From Flavisolibacter longurius (GTDB taxonomy: Bacteria > Bacteroidota > Bacteroidia > Chitinophagales > Chitinophagaceae): a stretch of DNA of 64,000 nt. The position numbers were made by a program, and so were the translations under genes. The first letter of the stretch is position 1. Each line of letters begins with the position of its first letter. Below the pieces are notes generated by a model, which was not told the origin of the DNA, did no database searches, and saw only the letters and a program-made list of their open reading frames with translations. Positions 34,994 through 44,507 of the stretch are shown here, piece by piece. The DNA lies in assembly GCA_014163555.1 (NCBI GenBank), contig JACJGO010000014.1, forward strand, positions 1 to 64,000. Direction: 5' to 3'.

Positions 34994-35710
34994 GTGGACA
35001 ATCAAAATATTATCATCAGGGTAGCCACTCCCGATGACAAGGCATATGCAAAGACCATTACCGATGAGATGGAGGCTTCTGCAAAGGCTCGCGGGACCGG
35101 TATTGCCAAACGTTCTCCGGAATACGTAGCACAAAAAATGGACGAAGGCAAGGCTGTTATTGCGGTGACACCTGACGGCGAATGGGTGGGCTTTTGCTAC
35201 ATCGAAACCTGGGAGGGCGAGTACGTAGCCAACTCCGGGCTGATTGTAGCACCTGCTTTCCGCAAAAGCGGCGTGGCCAAATCCATCAAGCAGCGCATCT
35301 TCCAGTTGAGCCGCGAGAAATACCCGGAGGCGAAAATCTTTGGTTTGACCACGGGCTTAGCGGTAATGAAGATCAACAGCGACCTGGGTTACGAGCCGGT
35401 TACCTACTCCGAGCTGACGCAGGATGAAAAGTTCTGGGCAGGTTGCAAAAGCTGCGTGAACTACGATATCCTGATGAGCAAGGAGCGGAAGAACTGTCTG
35501 TGCACGGCCATGCTGTTTGATCCAAAAGACCACTACGAGCCGCAGGAAACAAAGCAGCATTTTGAAGAAAAGCAGCCGGTATACGAACGCTTTATGAAGC
35601 TGAAGCAGGCAAAATTCCTGAAGCGACTGAAAGGCATTGAAAAGCCTAAACAAGAAGACCGTACCGGCAACCGCAAGCTGAAAATGGTATTGTTCAATAT
35701 ACTTCACTAA
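34994..35710 (+). CDS. GNAT acyltransferase, possible ArgA role
   Basis: 238 residues from GTG. GNAT fold: IIIRVATPDDKAYAKTI, GLIVAPAFRKSGVAKSIKQR as the acyl-CoA loop (motif A), and LGYEPVTYSE. A Cys-rich stretch (GCKSC...CLC) lies near residues 150-175. First gene of the arginine operon, 17 nt before argG. In Bacteroidota this acyltransferase is the natural candidate for making the acylated (acetyl- or succinyl-) glutamate that feeds ArgB; no other synthase gene is in the operon. This is inference from position. Confidence 0.75.
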   Translation: MDNQNIIIRVATPDDKAYAKTITDEMEASAKARGTGIAKRSPEYVAQKMDEGKAVIAVTPDGEWVGFCYIETWEGEYVANSGLIVAPAFRKSGVAKSIKQRIFQLSREKYPEAKIFGLTTGLAVMKINSDLGYEPVTYSELTQDEKFWAGCKSCVNYDILMSKERKNCLCTAMLFDPKDHYEPQETKQHFEEKQPVYERFMKLKQAKFLKRLKGIEKPKQEDRTGNRKLKMVLFNILH

Positions 35711-35727
35711 AAGATTCATCAGAATTC

Positions 35728-36927
35728 ATGAAAAAAGTTGTTTTAGGTTTTAGCGGTGGGTTGGATACATCCTACTGCGTTAAGTATTTGGGTGAAGAGA
35801 AGGGATATGAAGTGCACAGTATTATTGTTAACACCGGTGGTTTTTCGGAAGAAGAATTAAAAAGCATTGAAGCGCATGCTTACAAGCTGGGTGTGAAAAC
35901 GCATACCACCATTGATGCTGTAAGGAGTTATTACGACCGGATCATCCGTTTCCTTGTTTATGGAAACGTTTTGAAGAACAACACCTATCCGTTAAGCGTA
36001 AGCGCCGAGCGACTGGTGCAGGCACTGCATATTGCCGAACATGCCAAAGCCTTGCAGGCTGATGTTGTAGCGCATGGCAGCACCGGTGCCGGCAACGACC
36101 AGGTTCGCTTTGATATGATTTTTCATATTATGATTCCAGGTACCGAAATCCTGACGCCCATCCGCGACCTGCGCCTGAGCCGCGAAGAAGAGATTGAATA
36201 CCTGAAAGCCAAAGGCGTGGAGATGAACTTTGCCAAAGCGATGTATTCCATCAACAAAGGGCTTTGGGGTACAAGCGTTGGCGGACGGGAAACCCTTAAC
36301 AGCAAAGGGCTTTTGCCGGAAGAAGCCTGGCCGACGCAGGTAACAAAAACCGGCAGCGAAGAAGTAAAACTAACTTTTGAAAAAGGCGAATTAAAAGCGA
36401 TTAACGATCAACAGTTTGCACATCCTGCTGATGCAATTCAACAATTAACCGCTATCGCCGCTCCTTACGGGATTGGCCGAGATATACATGTGGGTGATAC
36501 CATTATCGGCATCAAAGGCCGCGTGGGTTTTGAAGCTGCCGCACCAATGGTGATCATCAAAGCGCACCATGCGCTGGAAAAACATGTGCTTACCAAATGG
36601 CAGCTTTCCTGGAAAGACCAGTTGGCCCAATTCTATGGCAATTGGCTGCACGAAGGACAGATTCTCGACCCGGTAATGCGTGACATCGAAGCGTTTTTCA
36701 CCAGCTCACAAGAGCAGGTGAGTGGTGATGTCATTGTGCAGTTGAACCCGTATTATTTCCAGGTAGTGGGCATCGAGTCGCCATTTGACCTGATGAGTAG
36801 TAAATTTGGCAAGTACGGCGAAATGAACAGCGGCTGGACGGGTGATGATGTACGGGGCTTTAGCAAGATTTTCGGTAACCAGACATCGATCTTTTACCAG
36901 GTGAAAGAATCGGCTGGCGGTATTTAG
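35728..36927 (+). CDS. argG: Argininosuccinate synthase
   Basis: 399 residues, the usual length. SGGLDTSYC near residue 9 is the N-type ATP pyrophosphatase loop; GSTGAGNDQVRF, GTSVGGRET and YYFQVVGIESP are family signatures. Joins citrulline and aspartate using ATP. Second gene of the operon. Confidence 0.95.
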   Translation: MKKVVLGFSGGLDTSYCVKYLGEEKGYEVHSIIVNTGGFSEEELKSIEAHAYKLGVKTHTTIDAVRSYYDRIIRFLVYGNVLKNNTYPLSVSAERLVQALHIAEHAKALQADVVAHGSTGAGNDQVRFDMIFHIMIPGTEILTPIRDLRLSREEEIEYLKAKGVEMNFAKAMYSINKGLWGTSVGGRETLNSKGLLPEEAWPTQVTKTGSEEVKLTFEKGELKAINDQQFAHPADAIQQLTAIAAPYGIGRDIHVGDTIIGIKGRVGFEAAAPMVIIKAHHALEKHVLTKWQLSWKDQLAQFYGNWLHEGQILDPVMRDIEAFFTSSQEQVSGDVIVQLNPYYFQVVGIESPFDLMSSKFGKYGEMNSGWTGDDVRGFSKIFGNQTSIFYQVKESAGGI

Positions 36928-37013
36928 GATACTGTTTCGGTTTAGATTGGCTTGCATACGAATATTCGTTTCAACAACACCATTGTTTCATCCTAACAAA
37001 AAGAGTACGAACG

Positions 37014-38060
37014 ATGACACAGCAAGAAAAAAGCAAAAGCGATGTAAGTGTGTTGGGCCGGCCATCCCGCAACGGTAAAAATGGTAAAGTAGTAAGGGCC
37101 GGCATTGTTGGCGGTGCAGGCTATACCGGTGGCGAATTGATTCGTTTGCTCATTCATCATCCCCAGGTTTCCGTTTCGTTTATTCACAGCCGGAGCAATG
37201 CCGGCAACCCGGTTTCTGCCGTTCACCAGGACCTGTTGGGTGATACGGATCTTACATTCAGCAAGGAACTATCGGATAACATTGATGTCCTTTTTCTTTG
37301 TGTAGGTCACGGTGAGGCTAAAACGTTTTTAGCCGAAAACAAAATTGCGGAAACGGTAAAAGTCATTGATCTTTCCCAGGATTTCCGCCTGAAGCCGGGC
37401 TCAGAATTTAAAGGCCGCCCCTTTACGTACGGCTTACCCGAATTAAACAAAGAAACCATCCGCACGGCAAAAAATATTGCTAACCCAGGTTGTTTTGCCA
37501 CCGGCATACAACTGGGATTGCTGCCGCTGGCAAAAGAAGGCTTGCTGGAAGATGTGCACACCACGGGCATCACCGGTTCTACGGGCGCCGGACAAAGCCT
37601 GGCACAAACTTCCCATTTTAGCTGGCGGGCCAATAATATACAGGCCTATAAAACACTTTCGCACCAGCATTTAAAAGAGATTCGTCAGTCGCTGGAGCAG
37701 GCCGGTTCGGCTGCCTCCGATATTCATTTTGTTCCCTGGCGGGGCGATTTTACCCGCGGCATTTTTGTGAGTTCCACGCTTACCTGCGATTGGTCGCTCG
37801 AAGCTTTGTTGAACCTTTACGAAAGCTACTACAAGGACCATCCGTTTACACATGTGAGTCCAAAAGAAATTTTCCTCAAGCAAGTCGTGAACACGAACAA
37901 ATGTGTGATTCACCTGGAAAAGGTCGGGAGCAAACTTGTTGTGCATTCTGCCATCGACAACCTGCTGAAAGGTGCTTCCGGGCAGGCTGTGCAAAATATG
38001 AACCTGCTCTTTGACCTTGATGAAAAGGCAGGCTTGGAACTGAAATCAATCGCTTTTTAA
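37014..38060 (+). CDS. argC: N-acyl-gamma-glutamyl-phosphate reductase
   Basis: 348 residues. GIVGGAGYTGGELIRLL is the NADP motif, NPGCFATG carries the catalytic Cys, and SHFSWRANNIQAYKTLSHQH supplies the active-site His. A 25-residue polar N-terminal extension precedes the canonical start, so initiation could be later than the ATG at 37014, although no better start is evident. Reduces the acylglutamyl phosphate from ArgB to the semialdehyde. Confidence 0.95.
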   Translation: MTQQEKSKSDVSVLGRPSRNGKNGKVVRAGIVGGAGYTGGELIRLLIHHPQVSVSFIHSRSNAGNPVSAVHQDLLGDTDLTFSKELSDNIDVLFLCVGHGEAKTFLAENKIAETVKVIDLSQDFRLKPGSEFKGRPFTYGLPELNKETIRTAKNIANPGCFATGIQLGLLPLAKEGLLEDVHTTGITGSTGAGQSLAQTSHFSWRANNIQAYKTLSHQHLKEIRQSLEQAGSAASDIHFVPWRGDFTRGIFVSSTLTCDWSLEALLNLYESYYKDHPFTHVSPKEIFLKQVVNTNKCVIHLEKVGSKLVVHSAIDNLLKGASGQAVQNMNLLFDLDEKAGLELKSIAF

Positions 38061-38069
38061 TTATCATAG

Positions 38070-38873
38070 ATGAAAGCAACCATCATCGGCGGTGGAAATA
38101 TTGGTATGGCTCTGGCCGAGGGGCTGTTGCAGGCCGGCAATTGCCAGCCGGCCGAAATTACCATCACCAAGCGTACGCCAGCACATACGGAAAGCCTCGA
38201 GGCCCGTGGTTTTAAAGTTGGCTACGACAATGCCGAAGCCGTGCAGGGAGCGGATGCTATTTTCATTTGTGTGCTACCGCAACAGTTGAACATAGCGCTT
38301 TCACAACTGGTGGGAAACATCGACCTGCAAAAACAATTGGTGGTGTCTGTTGTTACCGGTGCCCATACACAGGTGTTTCGCGACAAATTGGGCGATGATT
38401 TGCGCATTGTCAGAGCGATGCCCAATACCGCAATGCGGGTGGGTGCCAGTATGTCCTGTCTTTCGGCAGTAAATGCAACCGAAGAAGACAAAGCCATGGT
38501 GCAGGCCATTTTTGATACCATGGGGCAATGCATCTGGATCACCGAAGACATGATGAGCGCAGCGACGGCACTTTGCGCCTGCGGAATTGCGTTTTTTCTG
38601 CGTACCATTCGTGCCGCTTCGCAGGGTGGTGTGGAGATCGGTTTTCATGCCCATGATGCACTTAAGATTGCAGCGCAAACAGCATTCGGTGCTGCCAAAT
38701 TGCTGATCGAAAACGGTACGCATCCCGAAGAGGAAATTGATAAAGTAACCTCTCCGAAAGGGTGCACTATTGCAGGTTTGAATGAAATGGAGCACCAGGG
38801 CCTGAGTTCGGCCTTTATCAAAGGCATTCGCCTTTCATCAAACATTGCGAATAATTTATACAAAGAGTCCTAA
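38070..38873 (+). CDS. proC: Pyrroline-5-carboxylate reductase
   Basis: 267 residues. IIGGGNIGMALAEGLL is the dinucleotide-binding start; RAMPNTAMRVGASM and TSPKGCTIAGLNEME are P5CR signatures. It makes proline from P5C. Its place 9 nt after argC inside the arginine operon is unusual: it may balance semialdehyde/ornithine between proline and arginine. Confidence 0.9.
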   Translation: MKATIIGGGNIGMALAEGLLQAGNCQPAEITITKRTPAHTESLEARGFKVGYDNAEAVQGADAIFICVLPQQLNIALSQLVGNIDLQKQLVVSVVTGAHTQVFRDKLGDDLRIVRAMPNTAMRVGASMSCLSAVNATEEDKAMVQAIFDTMGQCIWITEDMMSAATALCACGIAFFLRTIRAASQGGVEIGFHAHDALKIAAQTAFGAAKLLIENGTHPEEEIDKVTSPKGCTIAGLNEMEHQGLSSAFIKGIRLSSNIANNLYKES

Positions 38874-38959
38874 AATTTGCATGGGTACAACTGGATGTGA
38901 ATACCGTTGTTGTCCGGACGCAAATCCATTTTACACGATAAAAAAGACAATTGTTTAAC

Positions 38960-40129
38960 ATGAAACTCTTCGACGTTTATCCCATCAATCCCATTAACAT
39001 CGTAAAAGCCGAAGGCACAACGGTGTGGGATGAAGCCGGCACGCCGTACCTGGATCTCTACGGAGGCCATGCGGTCATTTCTATCGGTCATACACATCCG
39101 CACTGGGTGCGACGCATTGAAGTGCAGTTGAACAAGATTGCGTTTTATTCCAACTCTGTTGAAATTCCCATTCAAAAAGAATTGGCGCAAAAGCTGGGTA
39201 CCGTTTCCGGCAAGGAAGCTTACCAATTGTTTCTTTGCAACAGCGGAGCCGAGGCCAATGAAAATGCGCTGAAGCTGGCTTCGTTTCATACCGGGCGGAA
39301 AACCATTGTGGCGTTTAAAAAAGCATTTCATGGTCGTACCTCCCTTGCCGTAGCGGCCACTGACAATCCTGCTATTGTGGCACCGGTGAATGAGACAGAC
39401 AATGTTCATTTTCTTCCGTATAATGATGTAAAAGCGCTGAAAGATTTTTTCCAAAAGAATGGAAAGGATGTAGCAGCAGTGATCATTGAAACCATCCAGG
39501 GAGTAGGCGGCATCAATGTAGCCACCAATGCCTTTTTGCAAACAATTCGCAGCATGTGTACCGATGCTGGTGCTTTATTCATTGCCGACGAAGTGCAGTG
39601 TGGCTATGGCCGTAGCGGAAAGTTTTTTGCGGCGGACCATGCCGGTGTGCAGGCAGATATTTACACCATGGCAAAGGGGATGGGCAATGGCTTCCCGATT
39701 GGTGGTATTTTGATAGCGCCACTTATCCAGCCTAAACACGGCATGTTGGGAACTACGTTTGGCGGAAATCACCTCGCCTGCGCTGCCGCTCTTGGTGTGC
39801 TGGAAGTTATTGAACTGGAAAGCTTATTACAAAAAGCAGAAGAAAACGGTAACTACCTTATGGCAGAATTAAAAAAGATAGACGGCATACAAAACGTACG
39901 GGGCTATGGACTGATGATTGGTTTCGACTTGCCGGATGAATTAAAAGATCTGCGCAAGAACCTGTTGCAGAAACAACATGTTTTCACTGGTGAAGCCAAA
40001 CCAAATGTTGTTCGCCTGCTACCTGCGCTGAATATTACCCGGGAAGCGATTGATGAATTTTTGCAGAAGCTGAAAACTGCAATTGCAGAATTGACTGCAG
40101 TGCCAGCAAGGCAGGCCATTGTCCAGTAG
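38960..40129 (+). CDS. argD: Acyl-ornithine aminotransferase
   Basis: 389 residues from ATG at 38960 (a TTG three codons upstream is less likely). Class III PLP aminotransferase: GGHAVISIGHTHPHW, SGAEANENALKLA, FHGRT, IADEVQCGYGRSG, and the PLP lysine in YTMAKGMGNGFPIG. Converts the acylated glutamate semialdehyde to acylornithine. Followed by a striking inverted repeat. Confidence 0.95.
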   Translation: MKLFDVYPINPINIVKAEGTTVWDEAGTPYLDLYGGHAVISIGHTHPHWVRRIEVQLNKIAFYSNSVEIPIQKELAQKLGTVSGKEAYQLFLCNSGAEANENALKLASFHTGRKTIVAFKKAFHGRTSLAVAATDNPAIVAPVNETDNVHFLPYNDVKALKDFFQKNGKDVAAVIIETIQGVGGINVATNAFLQTIRSMCTDAGALFIADEVQCGYGRSGKFFAADHAGVQADIYTMAKGMGNGFPIGGILIAPLIQPKHGMLGTTFGGNHLACAAALGVLEVIELESLLQKAEENGNYLMAELKKIDGIQNVRGYGLMIGFDLPDELKDLRKNLLQKQHVFTGEAKPNVVRLLPALNITREAIDEFLQKLKTAIAELTAVPARQAIVQ

Positions 40130-40152
40130 AATTTACGGACGTACAAGTGTAC

Positions 40153-40189
40153 TTCAATTTCATTCTTCCACTGGAAGAATGAAATTGAA
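40153..40189. repeat. Perfect 18-bp-arm inverted repeat inside arg operon
   Basis: TTCAATTTCATTCTTCCA (40153-40170), one C, then its exact reverse complement (40172-40189). As RNA it would be a very stable hairpin with a tiny loop; as DNA an 18+18 palindrome. There is no T-run on either side. It lies in the 128-nt gap between argD and argF'. Confidence 0.9.
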
Positions 40190-40257
40190 CAAATCACAGA
40201 TTGCAACGACAGACGATAGTAGTAACCTAGCTTAGTACATAAAAAAGAAAAACAAAA

Positions 40258-41232
40258 TTGAAGCAATTTATTTCTGTTCATGATGTTGCCAACATCAATG
40301 CATTAGTAGAAAAAGCGCTGGCATATAAAGCGGATCCTTTCCAGGACAAAAAAATGGGTACCAACAAACGGATCGGATGCCTGTTTTTAAATCCCAGCAT
40401 GCGTACTAGACTTAGTACACAGATTGCGGCGCAAAACCTGGGCATGGAAGCCATTGTATTTAATGTGGGTGCTGAAGGATGGGCATTGGAATTTGAAGAA
40501 GGCGCTATCATGAACGGCAGCACTGTGGAGCATGTAAAAGATGCGGCTCCGATCATGGGGAAATATTTTGATGTTCTTGCTATACGCACTTTTCCCTCCT
40601 TAAAAAACAGGGAAGAAGATTATAGCGAACGATACATTCAGCAGTTTATCAAATATGCCGGCATCCCGGTGGTAAGCTTGGAAAGCGCCACCTTGCATCC
40701 GCTTCAAAGTTTGACGGATGTCATCACGATTCAGGAAACCTGGCAATCCAATCCCAAACGCCAAACGCCAAACGCCAAACCGAAGGTTGTTTTAACCTGG
40801 GCCCCCCATGTAAAACCTTTGCCGCAATGCGTGGCCAACAGTTTTGCGCAGTGGATGACAGCCTGGGGCGAAGTGGATTTTGTGGTAACGCATCCGGAAG
40901 GTTATGAGTTGGATGAACAGTTTACAAAAGGCGCCACCATCATGCATAACCACGACGAAGCCTTACAAGGCGCCGATTTTGTGTATGTAAAAAACTGGAG
41001 TTCTTACGAGCAATATGGTGAGATACTTTGTCGCGATAATGACTGGATGCTGACGAATGAAAAATTAGCCCAAACAAACAATGCAAAAGTGATGCACTGC
41101 CTGCCGGTGCGCCGCAATGTAGAATTGAGTGATGAGATCCTGGATGGACCGAACAGCATCATTACGCTGGAGGCTTCCAACCGGGTTTGGGCCGCACAGG
41201 CTGTATTGGCCCAAATTTTAAATGCACAATAA
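40258..41232 (+). CDS. argF': N-acyl-ornithine transcarbamylase (ArgF')
   Basis: 324 residues from TTG; no ATG is available and MKQFISVHDV is the family start. The carbamoyl-phosphate loop reads PSMRTRLST instead of the STRT of ornithine enzymes, and HCLPVRRNVE closes the site, as in the Bacteroides succinylornithine and Xanthomonas acetylornithine enzymes. Residue 90 is Val (GSTVEHVKD), at the position that by my alignment is Pro90 in the succinyl enzyme and Glu92 in the acetyl enzyme. An in-frame heptamer repeat adds NPKRQTPNAKPK near residues 165-180. Confidence 0.92.
   Translation: MKQFISVHDVANINALVEKALAYKADPFQDKKMGTNKRIGCLFLNPSMRTRLSTQIAAQNLGMEAIVFNVGAEGWALEFEEGAIMNGSTVEHVKDAAPIMGKYFDVLAIRTFPSLKNREEDYSERYIQQFIKYAGIPVVSLESATLHPLQSLTDVITIQETWQSNPKRQTPNAKPKVVLTWAPHVKPLPQCVANSFAQWMTAWGEVDFVVTHPEGYELDEQFTKGATIMHNHDEALQGADFVYVKNWSSYEQYGEILCRDNDWMLTNEKLAQTNNAKVMHCLPVRRNVELSDEILDGPNSIITLEASNRVWAAQAVLAQILNAQ
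40754..40780 (+). repeat. In-frame heptamer tandem repeat CCAAACG
   Basis: Nearly four copies of CCAAACG within argF'. Because the unit is 7 nt, gain or loss of one copy would shift the frame. Confidence 0.9.
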
Positions 41233-41242
41233 GCTGGCAGGA

Positions 41243-42028
41243 ATGGAAACGTTATACGTAGTCAAGATTGGCGGAAACATCATAGACGACGAAACAAAGC
41301 TGTCGGCTTTTCTGGCTGATTTAGCCCGTATCAATACCAAAAAAATATTGGTTCATGGCGGCGGAAAACTGGCAACAAAACTGGCAGAGCAGTTACACAT
41401 TCCCCAACAGATAGTGGAAGGAAGACGGATCACCGATGCGGAAACTTTAAAGATTGTTACAATGGTGTATGCAGGCCTGATCAACAAAAACATTGTAGCG
41501 CAATTGCAGGCAGCCGGTGCCAACGCCGTTGGTCTTTCCGGAGCCGATGGCAATGTCATCACGGCCCACAAGCGGGTGTTGAAAGATCGCGACTATGGGT
41601 TTGCCGGCGATGTTGACAGTGTGAATGCTAAATTTTTGCATGCCCTTTTGCAGCAAGGTATTTCCCCGGTGTTATCGCCTATTACGCATAACGGGCTAGG
41701 ACAGTTGTTAAACACCAATGCCGACACCATTGCGCAGGAAACAGCGAAAGCAATGAGCGCCCATTTCACGGTTACACTTTTGTATTCGTTTGAGAAAAGC
41801 GGTGTTTTGCTGGATGCCGAAGATGATGCCTCTGTTATACCGGTTATAAATCCGGCAAAATACAAGGAACTAAAGGAAAAGGAACTTGTTTTTGCTGGTA
41901 TGATTCCGAAACTGGACAATGCATTTTCGGCGCTGAACAGCGGCGTGCAAAAAGTGATCATTGGAAAAGCCGAAGATTTGCAGGCGCTCGTCAATGGAAA
42001 ATCCGGAACTGCCATTACAAATGAATAA
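41243..42028 (+). CDS. argB: Acetyl/acyl-glutamate kinase
   Basis: 261 residues from ATG at 41243 (METLYVVKIGG), which is 10 nt after the argF' stop; an upstream ATG overlaps that gene. Amino-acid-kinase fold: VKIGGNIID, LVHGGGKLA, GRRITDAETLKIVTMVYAGL, NTNADTIAQETA and KLDNAFSAL. Phosphorylates the acylated glutamate. Ends with an 8-nt overlap on the next gene. Confidence 0.93.
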   Translation: METLYVVKIGGNIIDDETKLSAFLADLARINTKKILVHGGGKLATKLAEQLHIPQQIVEGRRITDAETLKIVTMVYAGLINKNIVAQLQAAGANAVGLSGADGNVITAHKRVLKDRDYGFAGDVDSVNAKFLHALLQQGISPVLSPITHNGLGQLLNTNADTIAQETAKAMSAHFTVTLLYSFEKSGVLLDAEDDASVIPVINPAKYKELKEKELVFAGMIPKLDNAFSALNSGVQKVIIGKAEDLQALVNGKSGTAITNE

Positions 42029-43094
42029 AACGTTGGACATATTGCACGATGAAGCGATCACTGTTTTACAGGAGTTGATTCGCCTTCCTTCGTTCAGCAA
42101 GGATGAATGGCAAACTGCCAGTTTCCTCACCAAGTTTTTGTTCGATAAAGGTGTTCAGGTGACCCGGGTCGGCAACAATGTATTGGCCTTGAACAAACAG
42201 TTTAATGCGGCTAAACCGACCATTCTCTTAAACTCACATCACGACACCGTAAAGCCCAACTCAGGATACACTAAAGATCCGTTTAGCCCACAAATCATCG
42301 ATGGCAAACTATATGGGTTAGGCAGCAATGATGCCGGCGGATGCCTGGTATCGCTTCTCGCCACTTTTTTACATTATTACGAAAGCGAAAATCTTTCCTA
42401 TAATCTGGCGTATGCCGCAACCGCCGAAGAAGAAATTTCCGGCGTCAATGGTGTGCAGAGTGCATTGCCGCACCTGCCAGCTATTGCTTTCGGCATTGTG
42501 GGCGAACCTACACTTATGCAAATGGCGGTAGCAGAACGGGGACTGATTGTGCTTGATTGCAAAGCGGTCGGAAAGGCCGGGCATGCAGCACGCAATGAAG
42601 GTGAAAATGCGATCTACAAAGCCATGATGGACATTGAATGGCTTTGCTGCCACGAGTTTGACCAGGTTTCGGACCTGCTTGGCCCCGTGAAGATGTCGGT
42701 GACATCGATTGAAACGGAAAACAAGGCACACAACGTGGTGCCGGCAACCTGTACCTATATTGTTGATGTACGGGTCAATGAACTCTATACTTCTGAAGAA
42801 GTTTTGGAGATAATCAAAAGCAATGTGCAGAGTGAAGTGACGGCCCGAAGCACCCGCCTTCGCTCTTCTATGATTCCGCTGGACCATCCGTTGGTAAAAG
42901 CCGGACTGGCCCTGGGTAAAACCTATTATGGTTCACCCACCACGTCCGATAAAGCGCTGCTGCCGTTTCCTGCATTAAAAATTGGTCCCGGTGATTCTGC
43001 CAGGAGCCATACAGCAGATGAATTTATTTATGTTGATGAGATCAAACAAGGAATCAAAGATTATATCGAATTGCTTGATCGGGTAATTCGGTGA
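42021..43094 (+). CDS. argE: M20-family deacylase (ArgE role)
   Basis: 357 residues. The ATG at 42021 overlaps the argB stop (ATGAATAA) and is preferred to longer starts inside argB. Metallopeptidase M20 signatures: LNSHHDTVKP (metal His, Asp), GSNDAGGCLV (bridging Asp), TAEEEISGVNG (catalytic Glu pair) and SARSHTADEF near the end. Removes the acetyl or succinyl group in arginine synthesis. Confidence 0.9.
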   Translation: MNKTLDILHDEAITVLQELIRLPSFSKDEWQTASFLTKFLFDKGVQVTRVGNNVLALNKQFNAAKPTILLNSHHDTVKPNSGYTKDPFSPQIIDGKLYGLGSNDAGGCLVSLLATFLHYYESENLSYNLAYAATAEEEISGVNGVQSALPHLPAIAFGIVGEPTLMQMAVAERGLIVLDCKAVGKAGHAARNEGENAIYKAMMDIEWLCCHEFDQVSDLLGPVKMSVTSIETENKAHNVVPATCTYIVDVRVNELYTSEEVLEIIKSNVQSEVTARSTRLRSSMIPLDHPLVKAGLALGKTYYGSPTTSDKALLPFPALKIGPGDSARSHTADEFIYVDEIKQGIKDYIELLDRVIR

Positions 43095-43191
43095 GTTAGA
43101 TATTAGGATATTGAGATATCGCTTAACCTAAATCAAAGCGTTTTAAAGGAAAGAAACAATTCGTGTCATTCGAGCAAAAATTCGTGTTTAA

Positions 43192-44496
43192 ATGAAGCTT
43201 TGGCAAAAAGAAACAACCTCCACATCTGAACTGATTGAAAAATTCACTGTGGGTCGCGATAAAGAATTTGATCTTCTTCTGGCACTTTATGATGTTCAGG
43301 GATCTATTGCACATGTTACGATGTTGGGCGAAGTCGGACTGATGACGAAAGAAGAAGCCGATATTGCCGTAGATGCCCTGCGGCAGATTGAAAAGGAAAT
43401 TGCGGCAGGCCAGTTTGCCTTGTCCGATGATGTAGAAGATGTGCATTCGCAGGTGGAATTTTTGCTGACGGAACGGATTGGTGACATAGGAAAAAAAATT
43501 CACAGCGGCCGTAGCAGGAACGACCAGGTTGCGGTCGATATCAAGCTTTATTTACGGGCCCAGGTGCTGGCGGTGAAAGAGGAAGTCAAAAGCCTGTTTG
43601 ACCTGTTGATCCAGCAAAGTGTAACATACAAGGATGTATTGTTGCCAGGCTATACCCATTTGCAAATTGCCATGCCGTCTTCGTTCGGACTCTGGTTCGG
43701 TGCGTATGCCGAAAGTCTGGTGGATGACCTGGAAATGCTGGCAGCAGCCTACCATGTTGCCAACAAAAACCCTTTGGGCAGTGGCGCCGGTTATGGTTCT
43801 TCGTTTCCGCTGAACCGCAGCCGAACGACGGAACTATTGAGCTTTGCTGCACTCAACTATAATGCCGTCTATGCACAAATGACGCGAGGAAAAACGGAAA
43901 AGCTGGTGGCGATGGGTTTGAGTACAGTAGCCGCAACGCTCAGCCGCCTCTCCATGGACTGCTGTCTATATATGAACCAGAATTTCGGTTTTATCAGTTT
44001 TCCATCGGAGCTTACCACCGGTAGCAGCATCATGCCGCATAAAAAGAACCCAGATGTGTTTGAATTGATCCGGGCCAAGTGCAACCGCATTCAATCAACG
44101 CCCAATGAATTGACACTTCTGGTGAACAACCTTCCTTCTGGCTATCACCGCGATCTGCAATTGACCAAAGAAATTCTTTTTCCAGCCATTGAAGAATTAA
44201 AAGCCTGCTTGCAATTATGCCGCCTGATGCTTTCAAACATCGAGGTAAAAGATAACATTCTGAAGGATGAAAAATACAAATACCTGTTTACGGTAGAAGC
44301 CGTAAATGAGTTAGTCAACAGGGGTGTGTCGTTCCGCGATGCTTATAAAGAAGTGGGTAACCAGGTAGAGAAGGGAGAATTTTCGTACCCGCTGGATAAA
44401 CCCCTGCAGCATACGCATGAAGGCAGCATCAGTAATCTTTGCAACGACAGGATCGTTCACTTAATGGAAACGGTTCTTCATAAATTTACCGGGTAA
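43192..44496 (+). CDS. argH: Argininosuccinate lyase
   Basis: 434 residues. SGRSRNDQVAVDIKLYLR, GYTHLQIAMPSSFG, LGSGAGYGSSFPLNR and the signature GSSIMPHKKNPD are present. Releases arginine and fumarate, the last step. 97 nt after argE. Confidence 0.95.
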   Translation: MKLWQKETTSTSELIEKFTVGRDKEFDLLLALYDVQGSIAHVTMLGEVGLMTKEEADIAVDALRQIEKEIAAGQFALSDDVEDVHSQVEFLLTERIGDIGKKIHSGRSRNDQVAVDIKLYLRAQVLAVKEEVKSLFDLLIQQSVTYKDVLLPGYTHLQIAMPSSFGLWFGAYAESLVDDLEMLAAAYHVANKNPLGSGAGYGSSFPLNRSRTTELLSFAALNYNAVYAQMTRGKTEKLVAMGLSTVAATLSRLSMDCCLYMNQNFGFISFPSELTTGSSIMPHKKNPDVFELIRAKCNRIQSTPNELTLLVNNLPSGYHRDLQLTKEILFPAIEELKACLQLCRLMLSNIEVKDNILKDEKYKYLFTVEAVNELVNRGVSFRDAYKEVGNQVEKGEFSYPLDKPLQHTHEGSISNLCNDRIVHLMETVLHKFTG

Positions 44497-44507
44497 AGCG
44501 GCCCTGT

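Noticed and set aside
40754-40780. Short tandem repeat considered as a CRISPR seed
   Set aside because: Unit is 7 nt without spacers and lies within a coding gene; no CRISPR array or cas gene is in the window.
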